Below, piece by piece: positions 10,552-18,499 of a DNA stretch of 64,000 nt. The position numbers and the translations under genes are program-made. The stretch comes from Bradyrhizobium sp. LMTR 3 (GTDB lineage Bacteria; Pseudomonadota; Alphaproteobacteria; Rhizobiales; Xanthobacteraceae): the NCBI RefSeq assembly GCF_001693485.1, contig NZ_MAXC01000023.1, forward strand, positions 310,001 through 374,000, written 5' to 3'. Position 1 is the first letter of the stretch. Every line of letters begins with the position of its first letter. Below the pieces are notes generated by a model. The model saw only the letters and a list, made by a program, of their open reading frames with translations. It did not search any database and had not been told where the DNA came from.

Positions 10552-11982
10552 CTATTCCTGCAATTGCCGCTTCAGAGACTCGACCTCTTCGGACAGCGCG
10601 ATATCCCGGGCCACCAGTGCCTCTATCTTGCGCACGGCGTGCAGCACCGTGGTGTGGTCGCGACCGCCGAACCGGCGGCCGATCTCGGGCAGCGAGCGCA
10701 ATGTCAGCGTCTTTGCCAGATACATCGCCACCTGGCGCGGGCGAACCACGTTCGCGGTCCGCCGCGATGACAAGAGATCCGAACGGCTGACATTGTATTG
10801 CCGGGCGACAACCCGCTGGATGTCCTCGATCTTGATCCGCTTCGGTTCTTGCGGACGGATCAGGTCGCGCACTTCGCGCTCGGCCATTTCCAGCGTTACC
10901 GGCTGGGCGTTGAGCTTGGAATGGGCGAGCAGGCGGTTGATGGCGCCTTCGAGGTCGCGGCCGTTGTGGGTGATGGTGCGCGCCAGATAATCCAGCACTG
11001 TCTCCGGCACATCGAAGCTCGCATGATGCGCGCGTGCTGCCGCCACGCGCGATTTCAGGATGCCGAGCCGCAGCTCCTCGCCGAGCGAGCCCATCTCGAC
11101 GACGAGACCGCCAGCCAGCCGCGAGCGAACGCGGTCGTCGAGGCTTTCGAGATCGGACGGCGGGCGGTCGGCGGCGATCACCACCTGACGTCCGGCATCG
11201 ATCAGCGCGTTCAGCGTGTGGCAGAACTCGGCCTGGGTCGACTTGCCCTGCAGGAACTGCAGGTCGTCGATCACGAGCACGTCGATGCCGCGCAGCGCCT
11301 CCTTGAACGCCAGCGCCGTCTGCGTCTTCAGCGCAGCGACAAAGCCGTACATGAATTTTTCAGCGGTGAGATAGAGCACCTTGCGCTCGTTCCCCGAATT
11401 GCCGGCCCACGTCACGGCCTGCAGCAAATGGGTTTTGCCGAGGCCGACGCCGGCGTGAATGTAGAGCGGGTTGAACATCACGGGATCGCCCCGGCGGCCT
11501 TCTGCAACCTGGCGCGCCGCCGCATGGGCGAGGGTATTCGAGCGACCGATGACAAAACTCGCAAAGGTCAGGCGCGGGTCGAGCGGCGAGCCGCCGAGCG
11601 CATCATGGCTTGCGGACACCGGCGCAGTGGCGGTCGCGCGCAATTCAGGGGCGGCCCGGCCATTTGCCTGCTCGATACGGCGTTGATCGGCTGGCGCGGT
11701 CGGTTCCTTGGCGGGCGCGGCGGACCGCATCGCGGTGCGCACGGTGAGGTCGATCCGGTGCACTTCCGGCATCTCGGCCTGCCAGCAGGTCAGGACACGG
11801 TCGGCGTAATGCGCCTGGATCCAGCTCTTGAGAAAGCGGGTCGGCACCGACAGATGGACGCTTTCGTCCTGCACGCCTTCGAGGTCCATGCGCGCAAACC
11901 AGCTCGTGTAGACGTCCTCGCCCACAGTCGTCCGCAACCGCCCCTTCACGCGCGACCAGCGATCCTGTTCCGTATTTGTCAT
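10552..11982 (-). CDS. dnaA: Chromosomal replication initiator protein DnaA
   Basis: AAA+ initiator that binds DnaA boxes and opens the origin. 476 aa from the ATG at 11982 (MTNTEQDRWSRVKGRL), which starts the conserved domain I. The frame is open for 35 more codons upstream, but that extension is unlike any DnaA. Domain III has Walker A GVGLGKTHLLQAV and Walker B VLVIDDLQFLQGK. Domain IV ends with the DnaA signature GGRDHTTVLHAVRKIE. Domain II is Pro/Ala-rich. The stop lies next to repeat A and the transcript terminates at 10351-10416. The upstream gene-free region carries a perfect DnaA box, consistent with autoregulation or origin function. Confidence 0.97.
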   Translation of the reverse strand: MTNTEQDRWSRVKGRLRTTVGEDVYTSWFARMDLEGVQDESVHLSVPTRFLKSWIQAHYADRVLTCWQAEMPEVHRIDLTVRTAMRSAAPAKEPTAPADQRRIEQANGRAAPELRATATAPVSASHDALGGSPLDPRLTFASFVIGRSNTLAHAAARQVAEGRRGDPVMFNPLYIHAGVGLGKTHLLQAVTWAGNSGNERKVLYLTAEKFMYGFVAALKTQTALAFKEALRGIDVLVIDDLQFLQGKSTQAEFCHTLNALIDAGRQVVIAADRPPSDLESLDDRVRSRLAGGLVVEMGSLGEELRLGILKSRVAAARAHHASFDVPETVLDYLARTITHNGRDLEGAINRLLAHSKLNAQPVTLEMAEREVRDLIRPQEPKRIKIEDIQRVVARQYNVSRSDLLSSRRTANVVRPRQVAMYLAKTLTLRSLPEIGRRFGGRDHTTVLHAVRKIEALVARDIALSEEVESLKRQLQE

Positions 11983-12854
11983 TGCCTGAGAACTTTTCTG
12001 AATGAGTAATGGTGTCTTGTGAAATCGGCTGGCGGTACCCTTGCGGGCTTCCTGCCAGGCGTGACCTCGGCGCGGCGCTTCAACCACCAGGCACAGATCT
12101 AGCGTTCGGCGGAATCGCCGTTGCGCAGATCAAAGGCTAGATGGAGTGGAAGCTGCCGCGAGGTCAGCGCGTACTCGACGCTCGGTGTGGAGCTCGCGTA
12201 GGGGGACGGCCAAAAACGTCGTTCAGGAATTCTGAAGCGGTCTCGATGGAAATGAGTGTGCTGAATGTCGCGTTGATTCCGTAAAGCATAGTACCTCCCC
12301 CTCTCGCCGCGAGAGTGCGCGACGAGTAACCAGATCACCAGTGTTTCAAAGCCAGTCTGCCGCTACCGAACATCCGCTTGTTCGACCGCTGCGTCCGCCC
12401 GCGTACCTCAGTCTGTCGTCTTCAACACGTTCACGAGCTCCGCGTTCCCAATCGCTGCATGGTCGGCAAGCATCTTATTCCCCTTATCCGGAGCGCGCTT
12501 CAAACGTTAGCGCCACGCCGGGAAATTTAGACACAGAACAACCGTCCTCATATTGCTATGAGTTACCAACTCAGCTTCGCTTGGAAAGCGTCGCTAACGC
12601 GCACACCGCCGCCGATTTGCACGTCCGCTCTTGGGTCTCAAACCGCGCTGGTCAGGAGAGCCTTGAGCGTCGCGAACGAGTAACAAATACACCAAGCGTG
12701 ATTTCTGACAATCCGTGATTCGACGATGTCGCGTGACTCTTCGGCTGTGTTGCAACACTGCAAATGCGACACTCCACACCAAGTTTTTGAATCAGCGCAG
12801 AGAATCCCGCGGCGCGAACGAGCGTGACAATTTTCGCCGCACGCGCAAAATTTT

Positions 12855-12869
12855 TTAAGAAACCGTTAC
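12855..12869 (+). promoter_or_regulatory. CtrA-like site upstream of dnaA
   Basis: TTAA-N7-TTAC, one base from the TTAA-N7-TTAA consensus of the cell-cycle regulator CtrA. It sits 46 bp from the perfect DnaA box inside an A/T-rich patch. Seen by eye only; a single near-match can be chance. Confidence 0.35.
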
Positions 12870-12914
12870 AATCTTGGTTACCGGGACCAATTTTCAAAAC
12901 GCTTGTCCTCGCTA

Positions 12915-12923
12915 TGTGGATAA
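12915..12923 (-). promoter_or_regulatory. Perfect DnaA box (TTATCCACA)
   Basis: TGTGGATAA on the plus strand, which is TTATCCACA on the minus strand, the high-affinity consensus. The neighbouring 100 bp is A/T-rich for this genome. It could serve dnaA autoregulation or origin unwinding. Confidence 0.7.
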
Positions 12924-13250
12924 GTGATTAGCGAGACGAAGCTTTTCGGAATTGTTTTTGCAGGGTAACTCGCGCGAGCGACTCCGTCGGAGGAGGCGGG
13001 TGTTGTCTGATCAGGTCAGCCGCCGCGATAGCGCTTCTCGCAAATGCGCATGACAACGCTGGTGCATAAGTTGCACCTCGTAAAACTACGGGTGCCCGAA
13101 ATATGACACGCAAGCCGGCGCTCAGCAACGAGACAATTGAATTGTCACGGTCGATCCGGCGCGCGGCCTTTGGTGTGTGTCCGAAATCCAACAGGATGTA
13201 TGTCCGTGACGAACATGAATTTCGGGCTCGTGTTCATGCGCCGGTATGGC

Positions 13251-13281
13251 AGAAAAAGAAAAGCCCGGCGGAGCCGGGCTT
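13251..13281 (-). terminator. Intrinsic terminator of rpsT
   Basis: Stem AAGCCCGGC - GGA - GCCGGGCTT (13261-13281), followed on the minus strand by TTCTTTTTCT. It lies 26 bp beyond the rpsT stop codon. Confidence 0.92.
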
Positions 13282-13306
13282 TTGATGAATGTCTATTTCC
13301 GTCAGT

Positions 13307-13573
13307 TCACTTCGCGAGCTTGGCGATCGCGTGGGTCAGGCGCGACACCTTCCGGCTCGCATTGTTCTTGTGAATGATGTTGCGCTGCGCCGCCTGCATC
13401 AGTTCTGGTTCCGCGCGCTTCATTGCTTCCAGCGCCGCATTGCGGTCGCCGCTCTTGATCGCTTCCTCGACGGTGCGGACCGCGCCGCGCATCTGGGTGC
13501 GACGCGACTTGTTGACGATGGTGCGGCGGGCAATCTTGCGGGTCGCCTTTTTGGCGGAAGTCGTATTGGCCAT
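13307..13573 (-). CDS. rpsT: 30S ribosomal protein S20
   Basis: Primary 16S rRNA-binding protein of the small subunit. 88 aa from the ATG at 13573 (MANTTSAKKATRKIARR), the usual length, Lys/Arg/Ala-rich, with the family stretch RRTQMRGAVRTVEEAI and C-terminal NNASRKVSRLTHAIAKLAK. The start is preceded by AAGGATAGTTGAGAAC, giving a Shine-Dalgarno AAGGA. The frame is open upstream for another 80 codons, but that is leader sequence between the promoter at 13785-13813 and the gene. A strong terminator follows. Monocistronic. Confidence 0.97.
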   Translation of the reverse strand: MANTTSAKKATRKIARRTIVNKSRRTQMRGAVRTVEEAIKSGDRNAALEAMKRAEPELMQAAQRNIIHKNNASRKVSRLTHAIAKLAK

Positions 13574-13751
13574 GTTCTCAACTATCCTTCGGCTGTCATC
13601 GCTCGGGTGGTCGGCCCTTGAGCGCGCCGGCCGTTCAAATCGCGTGATCGCTGGTTGTATTTTCCAGGGTGTTCGTAACCTAAGCCGTTCTTGAGGATGC
13701 CATGGACGGAAGCCAAAATGCTCCCGCAAGCGGCGCTGCTCAAAGAACAGC

Positions 13752-13775
13752 GGCGGCGGGATTGCGCCCGCCGCC
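13752..13775 (-). other. GC hairpin at the 5' end of the rpsT leader
   Basis: Perfect 9-bp stem GGCGGCGGG - ATTGCG - CCCGCCGCC. It begins about 10 bp downstream of the predicted -10 box, so it would form the very 5' end of the rpsT mRNA. It could stabilise the message or take part in S20 autoregulation; that is inference. Confidence 0.55.
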
Positions 13776-13784
13776 ATTGGGGGT

Positions 13785-13813
13785 CTTATAGAGGGCGCAT
13801 CCTGCACCGTCAA
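13785..13813 (-). promoter_or_regulatory. Sigma-70 type promoter of rpsT
   Basis: On the minus strand: TTGACG (13813-13808), 17-bp spacer, TATAAG (13790-13785). Transcription would start near 13778, leaving a leader of about 205 nt before the rpsT ATG. A 10-bp stem, TTTCCGGCCC / GGGCCGGAAA (13817-13842), lies immediately upstream of the -35 box. Confidence 0.78.
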
Positions 13814-13944
13814 CGCTTTCCGGCCCCCCGAAGGGCCGGAAAGGGCGGCGGAACGGGGCGCGTAAGGTGCTGACGAGGTTGAATTTCCGGGGTGCCCCCG
13901 GTATTGGCTGACGGCCTTTGGGGGCGACAGATATAAGGTGACCC

Positions 13945-14262
13945 ATGATCCGCGGTTTTTTCCGGCTTATCGGCCTGCTCCTTCTGGCCGGCGGATTCAT
14001 CTTCATGGTCTATGACGGGGCGCGCTTTGTTGCCGACCAGACCCTGCGATTTACCCGGTTCGGCCAGTTTTGGAACGACGTCCATCAGTCCAGCCAGCTT
14101 ACGTTCCGGACCTGGGTCGAGGGTAACGCACCCTGGCTCTGGAACAGTGTCATGAAGGTCCTGCTGGACCAGCCGGTTTTCGCCGTGCTGGGCGTGGTCG
14201 GCATTCTGCTCATGATCCTGTTCCGGCCCCGCAAGCCGTTGATCGGCTATTCGCGGGACTAA
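13945..14262 (+). CDS. Conserved small membrane protein, function unknown
   Basis: 105 aa. Two predicted membrane helices: LIGLLLLAGGFIFMVY near the N-terminus and VFAVLGVVGILLMILF near the C-terminus, with a soluble stretch rich in Phe and Trp (TWVEGNAPWLWNSVMK) between them and a basic tail. The ATG at 13945 lies five codons before the first helix. It stands divergently from rpsT and codirectionally with msrA. I do not recognise a characterised family. Confidence 0.75.
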   Translation: MIRGFFRLIGLLLLAGGFIFMVYDGARFVADQTLRFTRFGQFWNDVHQSSQLTFRTWVEGNAPWLWNSVMKVLLDQPVFAVLGVVGILLMILFRPRKPLIGYSRD

Positions 14263-14384
14263 CCTGGCCGGCGCCCGCCCCGGGGGTCGGGTAACAGGGC
14301 TGCGGTCACAGGCGTAAAGACATATATAGAAGTCCGACCGGCCGATGCCGTCGCGTCCGCCGATGTCCCGCCTGGAGGTGCTCC

Positions 14385-15041
14385 ATGTTGTTCATGCGCA
14401 AGACCACCGCGTTGCCGAGTGCAGCCGAAGCGTTGCCGGGCCGTGCCACCCCGATACCGACCGCAACCACGCATTTCGTCAACGGCCGCAAGCTTCAGCC
14501 ACCCTATCCGGCGGGCGTCGAACAGGCAGTTTTTGGATTGGGCTGCTTCTGGGGCGCAGAGCGCAAGTTCTGGGAGCTCGGCGACGGCATCCATGCGACC
14601 GCCGTCGGTTATGCCGGCGGGCATACGCCCAATCCGACCTATGAAGAGGTTTGCTCGGGCCGCACCGGTCATACCGAAGTGGTGCTGGTCGTGTTCGATC
14701 CGAAGAAGATTTCCTACGAGCAACTCCTGAAGACGTTCTGGGAAAATCACGACCCGACGCAGGGCATGCGGCAGGGCAACGATGTCGGTACCCAGTATCG
14801 CTCGGCGATCTACACGTTTGGGGACGCGCAGCGCCAAGCCGCCGACGCGTCGAAGACTACGTACCAGAAGGCGCTGGCGGCGAAGGGCTTTCGCGCCATC
14901 ACCACCGAGATCACGCCGGCGGGCGAATTCTATTTCGCCGAGGACTATCATCAGCAATATCTCGCCAAGAATCCGGCGGGCTATTGCGGGCTAGGCGGCA
15001 CCGGCGTGTCCTGCCCGATCGGCGTCGGCGTGAGTGCTTGA
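14385..15041 (+). CDS. msrA: Peptide-methionine (S)-S-oxide reductase
   Basis: Repairs oxidised proteins by reducing methionine-S-sulfoxide, using thioredoxin. 218 aa, close to E. coli MsrA (212). The catalytic motif GLGCFWGAERKFWEL is near residue 49; the family core continues with GYAGGHTPNPTYEEVCSG, TGHTEVV and the C-terminal resolving-Cys segment NPAGYCGLGGTGVSCPIGV. The start ATG at 14385 follows GGAGG (14371-14375). A hairpin 14 bp after the stop is the probable transcript end. Confidence 0.95.
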   Translation: MLFMRKTTALPSAAEALPGRATPIPTATTHFVNGRKLQPPYPAGVEQAVFGLGCFWGAERKFWELGDGIHATAVGYAGGHTPNPTYEEVCSGRTGHTEVVLVVFDPKKISYEQLLKTFWENHDPTQGMRQGNDVGTQYRSAIYTFGDAQRQAADASKTTYQKALAAKGFRAITTEITPAGEFYFAEDYHQQYLAKNPAGYCGLGGTGVSCPIGVGVSA

Positions 15042-15054
15042 TTCTTGCTTCTCT

Positions 15055-15087
15055 CTCCCTCTCCCCGTGAAGAACGAGGAGAGGGAG
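15055..15087. terminator. Hairpin after msrA (possible terminator)
   Basis: 10-bp stem CTCCCTCTCC / GGAGAGGGAG with a 13-nt loop, followed only by CTTTGA, so the U-run is weak. The arm sequence resembles the first hairpin of the repeats flanking the DUF559 gene (CCTCTCCCC...GGGAGAGG). Confidence 0.55.
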
Positions 15088-15130
15088 CTTTGAGCGCCGT
15101 CGTCGCCCCCACCTTCCAAAAAACCGTTTG

Positions 15131-15138
15131 TTAACCAT
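15131..15138 (+). promoter_or_regulatory. CtrA half-site-like TTAACCAT
   Basis: TTAACCAT, the 8-bp CtrA half-site motif, about 40 bp upstream of the polysaccharide-export gene. A single short match, weak on its own. Confidence 0.3.
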
Positions 15139-15174
15139 ACCCAGTGCAAGACTAGAGCTGTCTCGCTTTGAGGG

Positions 15175-15936
15175 ATGGCCTGGGTGCGGGTTGTGCGCGC
15201 GTTTCGAATACCGATCACTGCGATCATCACCGCGCTCGCGCTGTCGGGCTGCATGCGCACGACCGGGCCTGTTGCGGTCGCGCCGCAAGGCGATCTCGAC
15301 CAGATGGCCTATGGCCAATCCAACAGTCCGCCGCCGCGAACGGTCGCGGTCGATTCCGGTGGCGGCGCCATTGGCGCGCTTCGCGCCGCCTTTGCCGCGG
15401 CGCCACGAACGGCACCGGCACCCACCGTCGTTGCCGCGCCTGCCGCCTATGCCGAACCCGCGCCCGTGCGATACGACGCGGCCTATCATCTCGATGCCGG
15501 CGACAAGCTGCGCGTCGTCGTCTATGGCCAGGAGGGCCTGACCAACACCTACGCGATCGACGCCAGCGGCGCGATCACGATGCCGCTGATCGGTTCGGTG
15601 CGCGCGCGCGGCCGCACCACGGCGGGACTGGCGGCGGAGATTTCGGCGAAACTGCGCGCCGGCTTTATCAGGGAGCCATCGGTCGCCGTCGAGATCGAAG
15701 CCTATCGGCCGTTCTTCATCCTCGGCGAGGTCGCAGCACCCGGGCAGTACCCCTACGTCCCCAACATGACGGTTGAGAGCGCGGTGGCGATCGCCGGCGG
15801 CTTTTCGCCGCGCGCCCGCCGGGACGGCGTCACGGTCACCCACACCGATGCGTCCGGCACGTCACGTTTCGTCGTTCCGCCCGGCAGCCCGATCAGCCCC
15901 GGCGATACCGTGCTGGTCAGCGAGCGCTGGTTCTAG
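15175..15936 (+). CDS. Polysaccharide export lipoprotein (Wza/BexD family)
   Basis: Outer-membrane export protein for capsule or exopolysaccharide. Up to 253 aa with a lipoprotein signal: IITALALSGC (lipobox Cys at residue 26). Then an Ala/Pro-rich linker and the Poly_export domain (YHLDAGDKLRVVVYGQEGLT, IDASGAITMPLIGSV), followed by an SLBB-type segment (FFILGEVAAPGQYPYVPNM). The start is unclear: GAGGG at 15170-15174 abuts the ATG at 15175 but is well spaced for a GTG at 15184, which would give 250 aa with the same lipobox. No polysaccharide cluster surrounds it, so it is an orphan here. Confidence 0.88.
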   Translation: MAWVRVVRAFRIPITAIITALALSGCMRTTGPVAVAPQGDLDQMAYGQSNSPPPRTVAVDSGGGAIGALRAAFAAAPRTAPAPTVVAAPAAYAEPAPVRYDAAYHLDAGDKLRVVVYGQEGLTNTYAIDASGAITMPLIGSVRARGRTTAGLAAEISAKLRAGFIREPSVAVEIEAYRPFFILGEVAAPGQYPYVPNMTVESAVAIAGGFSPRARRDGVTVTHTDASGTSRFVVPPGSPISPGDTVLVSERWF

Positions 15937-16298
15937 GCGTTTCATCGAAGCGTCGTCTCGATTGAAGTCTTTCCTGAGCATTTATGTCAGGCAAATGCCT
16001 CGCATTTGACCAAGATAATTCACCATCCGTTGCGCGCGAGCGCGAACGCAGCGTTCTGCATCATGTTGCGGAAGCAATCATTGGCAAATGGTCTAACTTG
16101 CAGTGGCAGACTTGCGGTTCCGCACGTGCTTGACGCTCTGTTGGGAGTCCTGCGTCAGCTTCGGTGCGATGAATTGGCGCTATGCGCTGAATGCGTTCGA
16201 AACCATGTTCCATCTTGCGCTGCAGCGATGTAGAAAGCCGTCGTTCAATCGAGGCGCGCCGGCTTGTCGGTAGAGTGCCTGCAATCCGGAGTGTAACC
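15937..16298. other. Intergenic region upstream of a TctC gene
   Basis: 362 bp with no gene, repeat or clear promoter that I can identify. An in-frame extension of the downstream gene reaches to 16191 but does not look like signal peptide. Confidence 0.5.
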
Positions 16299-17306
16299 AT
16301 GAACTATCATTTGCCGGTCCGCGTGGCGCGTGCGGCAACGGCTTTAGCGTTGCTCGCTTCCATCGCCGTGACCGCCTTGTGTGCCTCTTCGCATCAAGCA
16401 TCGGCGGCCGATCCCTATCCGAGCCGCCGCATCACCTTCGTGGTGCCCTATCCTGCGGGCGGCGCTACCGACGTCCTGGCCCGCTTGCTCGCCAACAAAT
16501 TGCAGGAGTCGTGGAAGCAGACCGTCCTCGTGGAGAACAAGTCGGGCGGCGGCGGCGTGGTCGGCAACGACCACGTGGCAAAGGCACAACCCGACGGCTA
16601 CACCGTGCTGATCGGCATTACGCAGATCATTCAGGCGCCGAGCCTCGTTTCGAAACTGCCCTACGACGTCTTCAAGGATCTCGCGCCGGTCACCCAGATC
16701 TCGCTGTCGACGATCGTTTTGGTGGTCCCCGAGCAGCAGCCGATCAAGTCCGTCAAGGAGCTGATCGATTATGCCAAGGCGAACCCCGGCAAGCCTTACG
16801 GCACCTTCGGCAACGCCACGACGTCGCATCTTTACGGCGAACTGCTCAAGAAGACCGCCAATATCGACATGACCCATGTGCCCTATCGCGGCTCGGCGCC
16901 TCTCACGAACGACTTGCTCGCTAACACGGTTACCTCGGCGTTCCAGGACCTGACCACGGCGAGCGCGCAAATCAAGGCGGGCAAGCTCAGGCCGTTGGCG
17001 GTTGGCGGCGAAAAGCGCCGGACCGCGTTGCCCGATGTGCCGACGATGGGCGAACTCGGTTACCCCGGTTTTGAAATCGAAGGCTGGCTCGGCGTCTTCG
17101 TGCCCGCCGCAACGCCCAAGGAGATCGTGAAGAAGCTTTCCGACGAACTCGCCCGTATCATCGCCTCGCCCGAGGGCATCGCCGGGATCGAGACGCTCAG
17201 CCTCGTGCCGGTGGGTGGCTCGGCGGAAGCGTTCGAGAAAGTCCTGCGCCGCGACTACGAGAAATGGGCCGATGTCGTGAAGGCAACCGGCGTCAAGGGC
17301 GAGTGA
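16299..17306 (+). CDS. TctC/Bug family periplasmic substrate-binding protein
   Basis: Extracytoplasmic solute receptor of the tripartite tricarboxylate transporter family. 335 aa from the ATG at 16299, which follows GGAG at a good distance; a signal peptide ends near SHQASAAD. The mature part starts YPSRRITFVVPYPAGGATDV, the family hallmark, followed by ARLLANKLQESW and VENKSGGGGVVGNDHVAKA. No TctA/TctB membrane genes are nearby, as is usual for the expanded Bug receptors of soil proteobacteria. The ligand is unknown, commonly a small carboxylate. Confidence 0.92.
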   Translation: MNYHLPVRVARAATALALLASIAVTALCASSHQASAADPYPSRRITFVVPYPAGGATDVLARLLANKLQESWKQTVLVENKSGGGGVVGNDHVAKAQPDGYTVLIGITQIIQAPSLVSKLPYDVFKDLAPVTQISLSTIVLVVPEQQPIKSVKELIDYAKANPGKPYGTFGNATTSHLYGELLKKTANIDMTHVPYRGSAPLTNDLLANTVTSAFQDLTTASAQIKAGKLRPLAVGGEKRRTALPDVPTMGELGYPGFEIEGWLGVFVPAATPKEIVKKLSDELARIIASPEGIAGIETLSLVPVGGSAEAFEKVLRRDYEKWADVVKATGVKGE

Positions 17307-17323
17307 GGCCGGGACTTCTCTCC

Positions 17324-17420
17324 GTCATTCCGGGATGGTCCGAAGGACCAGACCCGGAATCTCGAGATGGTGCGCAATTGCGCACCATAGTTCGCGCGAA
17401 GACGCGCGCCCCGGAATGAC
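17324..17420 (+). repeat. Interspersed repeat family B, copy 1 (MITE-like)
   Basis: About 100 bp bounded by GTCATTCCGGG and CCCGGAATGAC, with the palindrome GGTGCGCAATTGCGCACC inside. It lies between the convergent TctC and dienelactone hydrolase genes. Other copies: 20673-20768, 22450-22551, 26233-26334. Confidence 0.9.
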
Positions 17421-17432
17421 GCCCTCCGGGCG

Positions 17433-18104
17433 TCACTTCAAATGCTTGGCGAAAAACGCCAGGCTGCGCGGCCAGGCGATATCGGCGCTGGCCTTGTCGT
17501 AGCTCGCGCGTTCGTCGCAGTGAAAGCCATGCTGCGCGCCGGGATAGAGATGGACTTCGACGTCCGGCCGCTTGGACTTGATGGTTTCGACGTCGGTTAG
17601 CGGAATGCCCGCATCCTTTTCGCCGAAATGCAATTGCGTCGGCACTTGCGGCTTGTCGTCGGCAAAGCGGACAACGGCGCCGCCGTAATAGCCGACCGCG
17701 GCGGACAAACCTGACAGCTTGGTCGCTGCCGCATAGGCGATGCTGCCGCCGAGGCAGAAGCCGATGATGCCGATCGGGCCGACATCTTTCACTGCGTCGA
17801 TCGCGGCCTGGGTGTCGCGCAGCATCGCGGCCCAATCCGGATTGGCGATGAACTTTCGTGCATTTGCAATCTCGTCAGGCGAATAGCCGCACTGGAAGTT
17901 CGGTTGCGTGCGATCGAAGATCGACGGCGCAATCGCGACATAGCCTTCGCCCGCCAATCGGTCGCACACCGAGCGGATGTGGTGGTTGACACCAAAAATC
18001 TCCTGGATCACCACGATCGCCGCTTTCGGCCGACCTGCGGGATCGGCGCGATAGCCGCCCAGTTTGAAGCCATCCGAGGCCGTCAGTTCGATATCTTGTC
18101 CCAC
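17433..18104 (-). CDS. Dienelactone hydrolase family protein
   Basis: Alpha/beta-hydrolase acting on lactones or esters; the type enzyme opens dienelactones in chlorocatechol degradation. 223 aa. All catalytic elements are present: IQEIFGVNHHIR (Glu), nucleophile elbow GFCLGGSIAYAA with Cys as in true DLH, FGEKDAGIP (Asp) and GAQHGFHCDERA (His). It follows the small secreted protein and the alpha/beta hydrolase genes on the same strand, with a 50-bp gap. The substrate is not deducible. Confidence 0.92.
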   Translation of the reverse strand: MGQDIELTASDGFKLGGYRADPAGRPKAAIVVIQEIFGVNHHIRSVCDRLAGEGYVAIAPSIFDRTQPNFQCGYSPDEIANARKFIANPDWAAMLRDTQAAIDAVKDVGPIGIIGFCLGGSIAYAAATKLSGLSAAVGYYGGAVVRFADDKPQVPTQLHFGEKDAGIPLTDVETIKSKRPDVEVHLYPGAQHGFHCDERASYDKASADIAWPRSLAFFAKHLK

Positions 18105-18154
18105 GGGTCATCCATTTGCGTTTGAGTTGCACGAGATCGATGTTCTGGGGTCGG

Positions 18155-18499
18155 CTATTGCCACATCCAGTTGTGACCCCAGTCGCCCTTCCAGCCGGCC
18201 AGCCTGCCCTTGCGAAATTGCAGATAGAGCCGGTCCTTTCTGTAAAATAGCCCGCTGCCGCCGACGTTACGGAACGCGAGAAAGATTTCATCGCCCGGAC
18301 GGCCCCTGATGTAATTGAGCGGGACGCCGAGCGCGCGTGCGGCTTCATCGGCCTCCATGCCGAACGCCAGCGGAATGTTGTTCGATAGCGTTTCGGTGAA
18401 CGGTGGCGGGTAGGGGCCGCCGACCGGCGGCAAGTGTTGCGCGGCAGCTTGCGCGAAGCTGCTCGCGATAAGGGCGAGGGCCACCGCGGCTGTCTTCAT
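18155..18499 (-). CDS. Small secreted protein of unknown function
   Basis: 114 aa. An N-terminal signal peptide (MKTAAVALALIASSFAQAAA) is followed by a Pro-rich start of the mature chain and a domain that includes EADEAARALGVPLNYIRGRP and ends DWGHNWMWQ. Its ATG overlaps the stop of the upstream hydrolase gene (ATGA), so the two are translationally coupled. I do not recognise a named family; the tail with Trp and aromatic residues suggests a folded periplasmic domain. Confidence 0.75.
   Translation of the reverse strand: MKTAAVALALIASSFAQAAAQHLPPVGGPYPPPFTETLSNNIPLAFGMEADEAARALGVPLNYIRGRPGDEIFLAFRNVGGSGLFYRKDRLYLQFRKGRLAGWKGDWGHNWMWQ

Larger units (their letters stand above)
11983..13250. 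other. Gene-free region upstream of dnaA: candidate origin / dnaA control region
   Basis: Almost 1.3 kb between dnaA and the rpsT terminator. Open frames here have no family resemblance and skewed composition, so I call none of them. Visible elements are a perfect DnaA box at 12915-12923, weaker boxes at 12484-12492 (TTATCCGGA) and 13062-13070 (TTATGCACC on the minus strand), a CtrA-like site at 12855-12869, a relatively A/T-rich patch at about 12825-12960, and a short palindrome TGAGTT-ACC-AACTCA at 12559-12573. Many alphaproteobacterial origins lie near hemE instead, so an origin here is only a hypothesis. Confidence 0.5.

Noticed and set aside
12099..12338. 79-codon minus-strand frame upstream of dnaA
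   Set aside because: No family pattern and no ribosome-binding site; likely chance.
12341..12718. 125-codon frame in the dnaA upstream region
   Set aside because: Ser/Arg/Pro-rich, no ribosome-binding site, no recognisable domain, in a region rich in regulatory motifs.
13574..13813. In-frame 80-codon N-terminal extension of rpsT
   Set aside because: S20 starts at MANTTSAKKA; the extension coincides with the leader downstream of a good promoter.
13817..13842. 10-bp hairpin considered as a terminator
   Set aside because: No gene on either strand ends there and no T-run follows; it abuts the rpsT -35 box instead.
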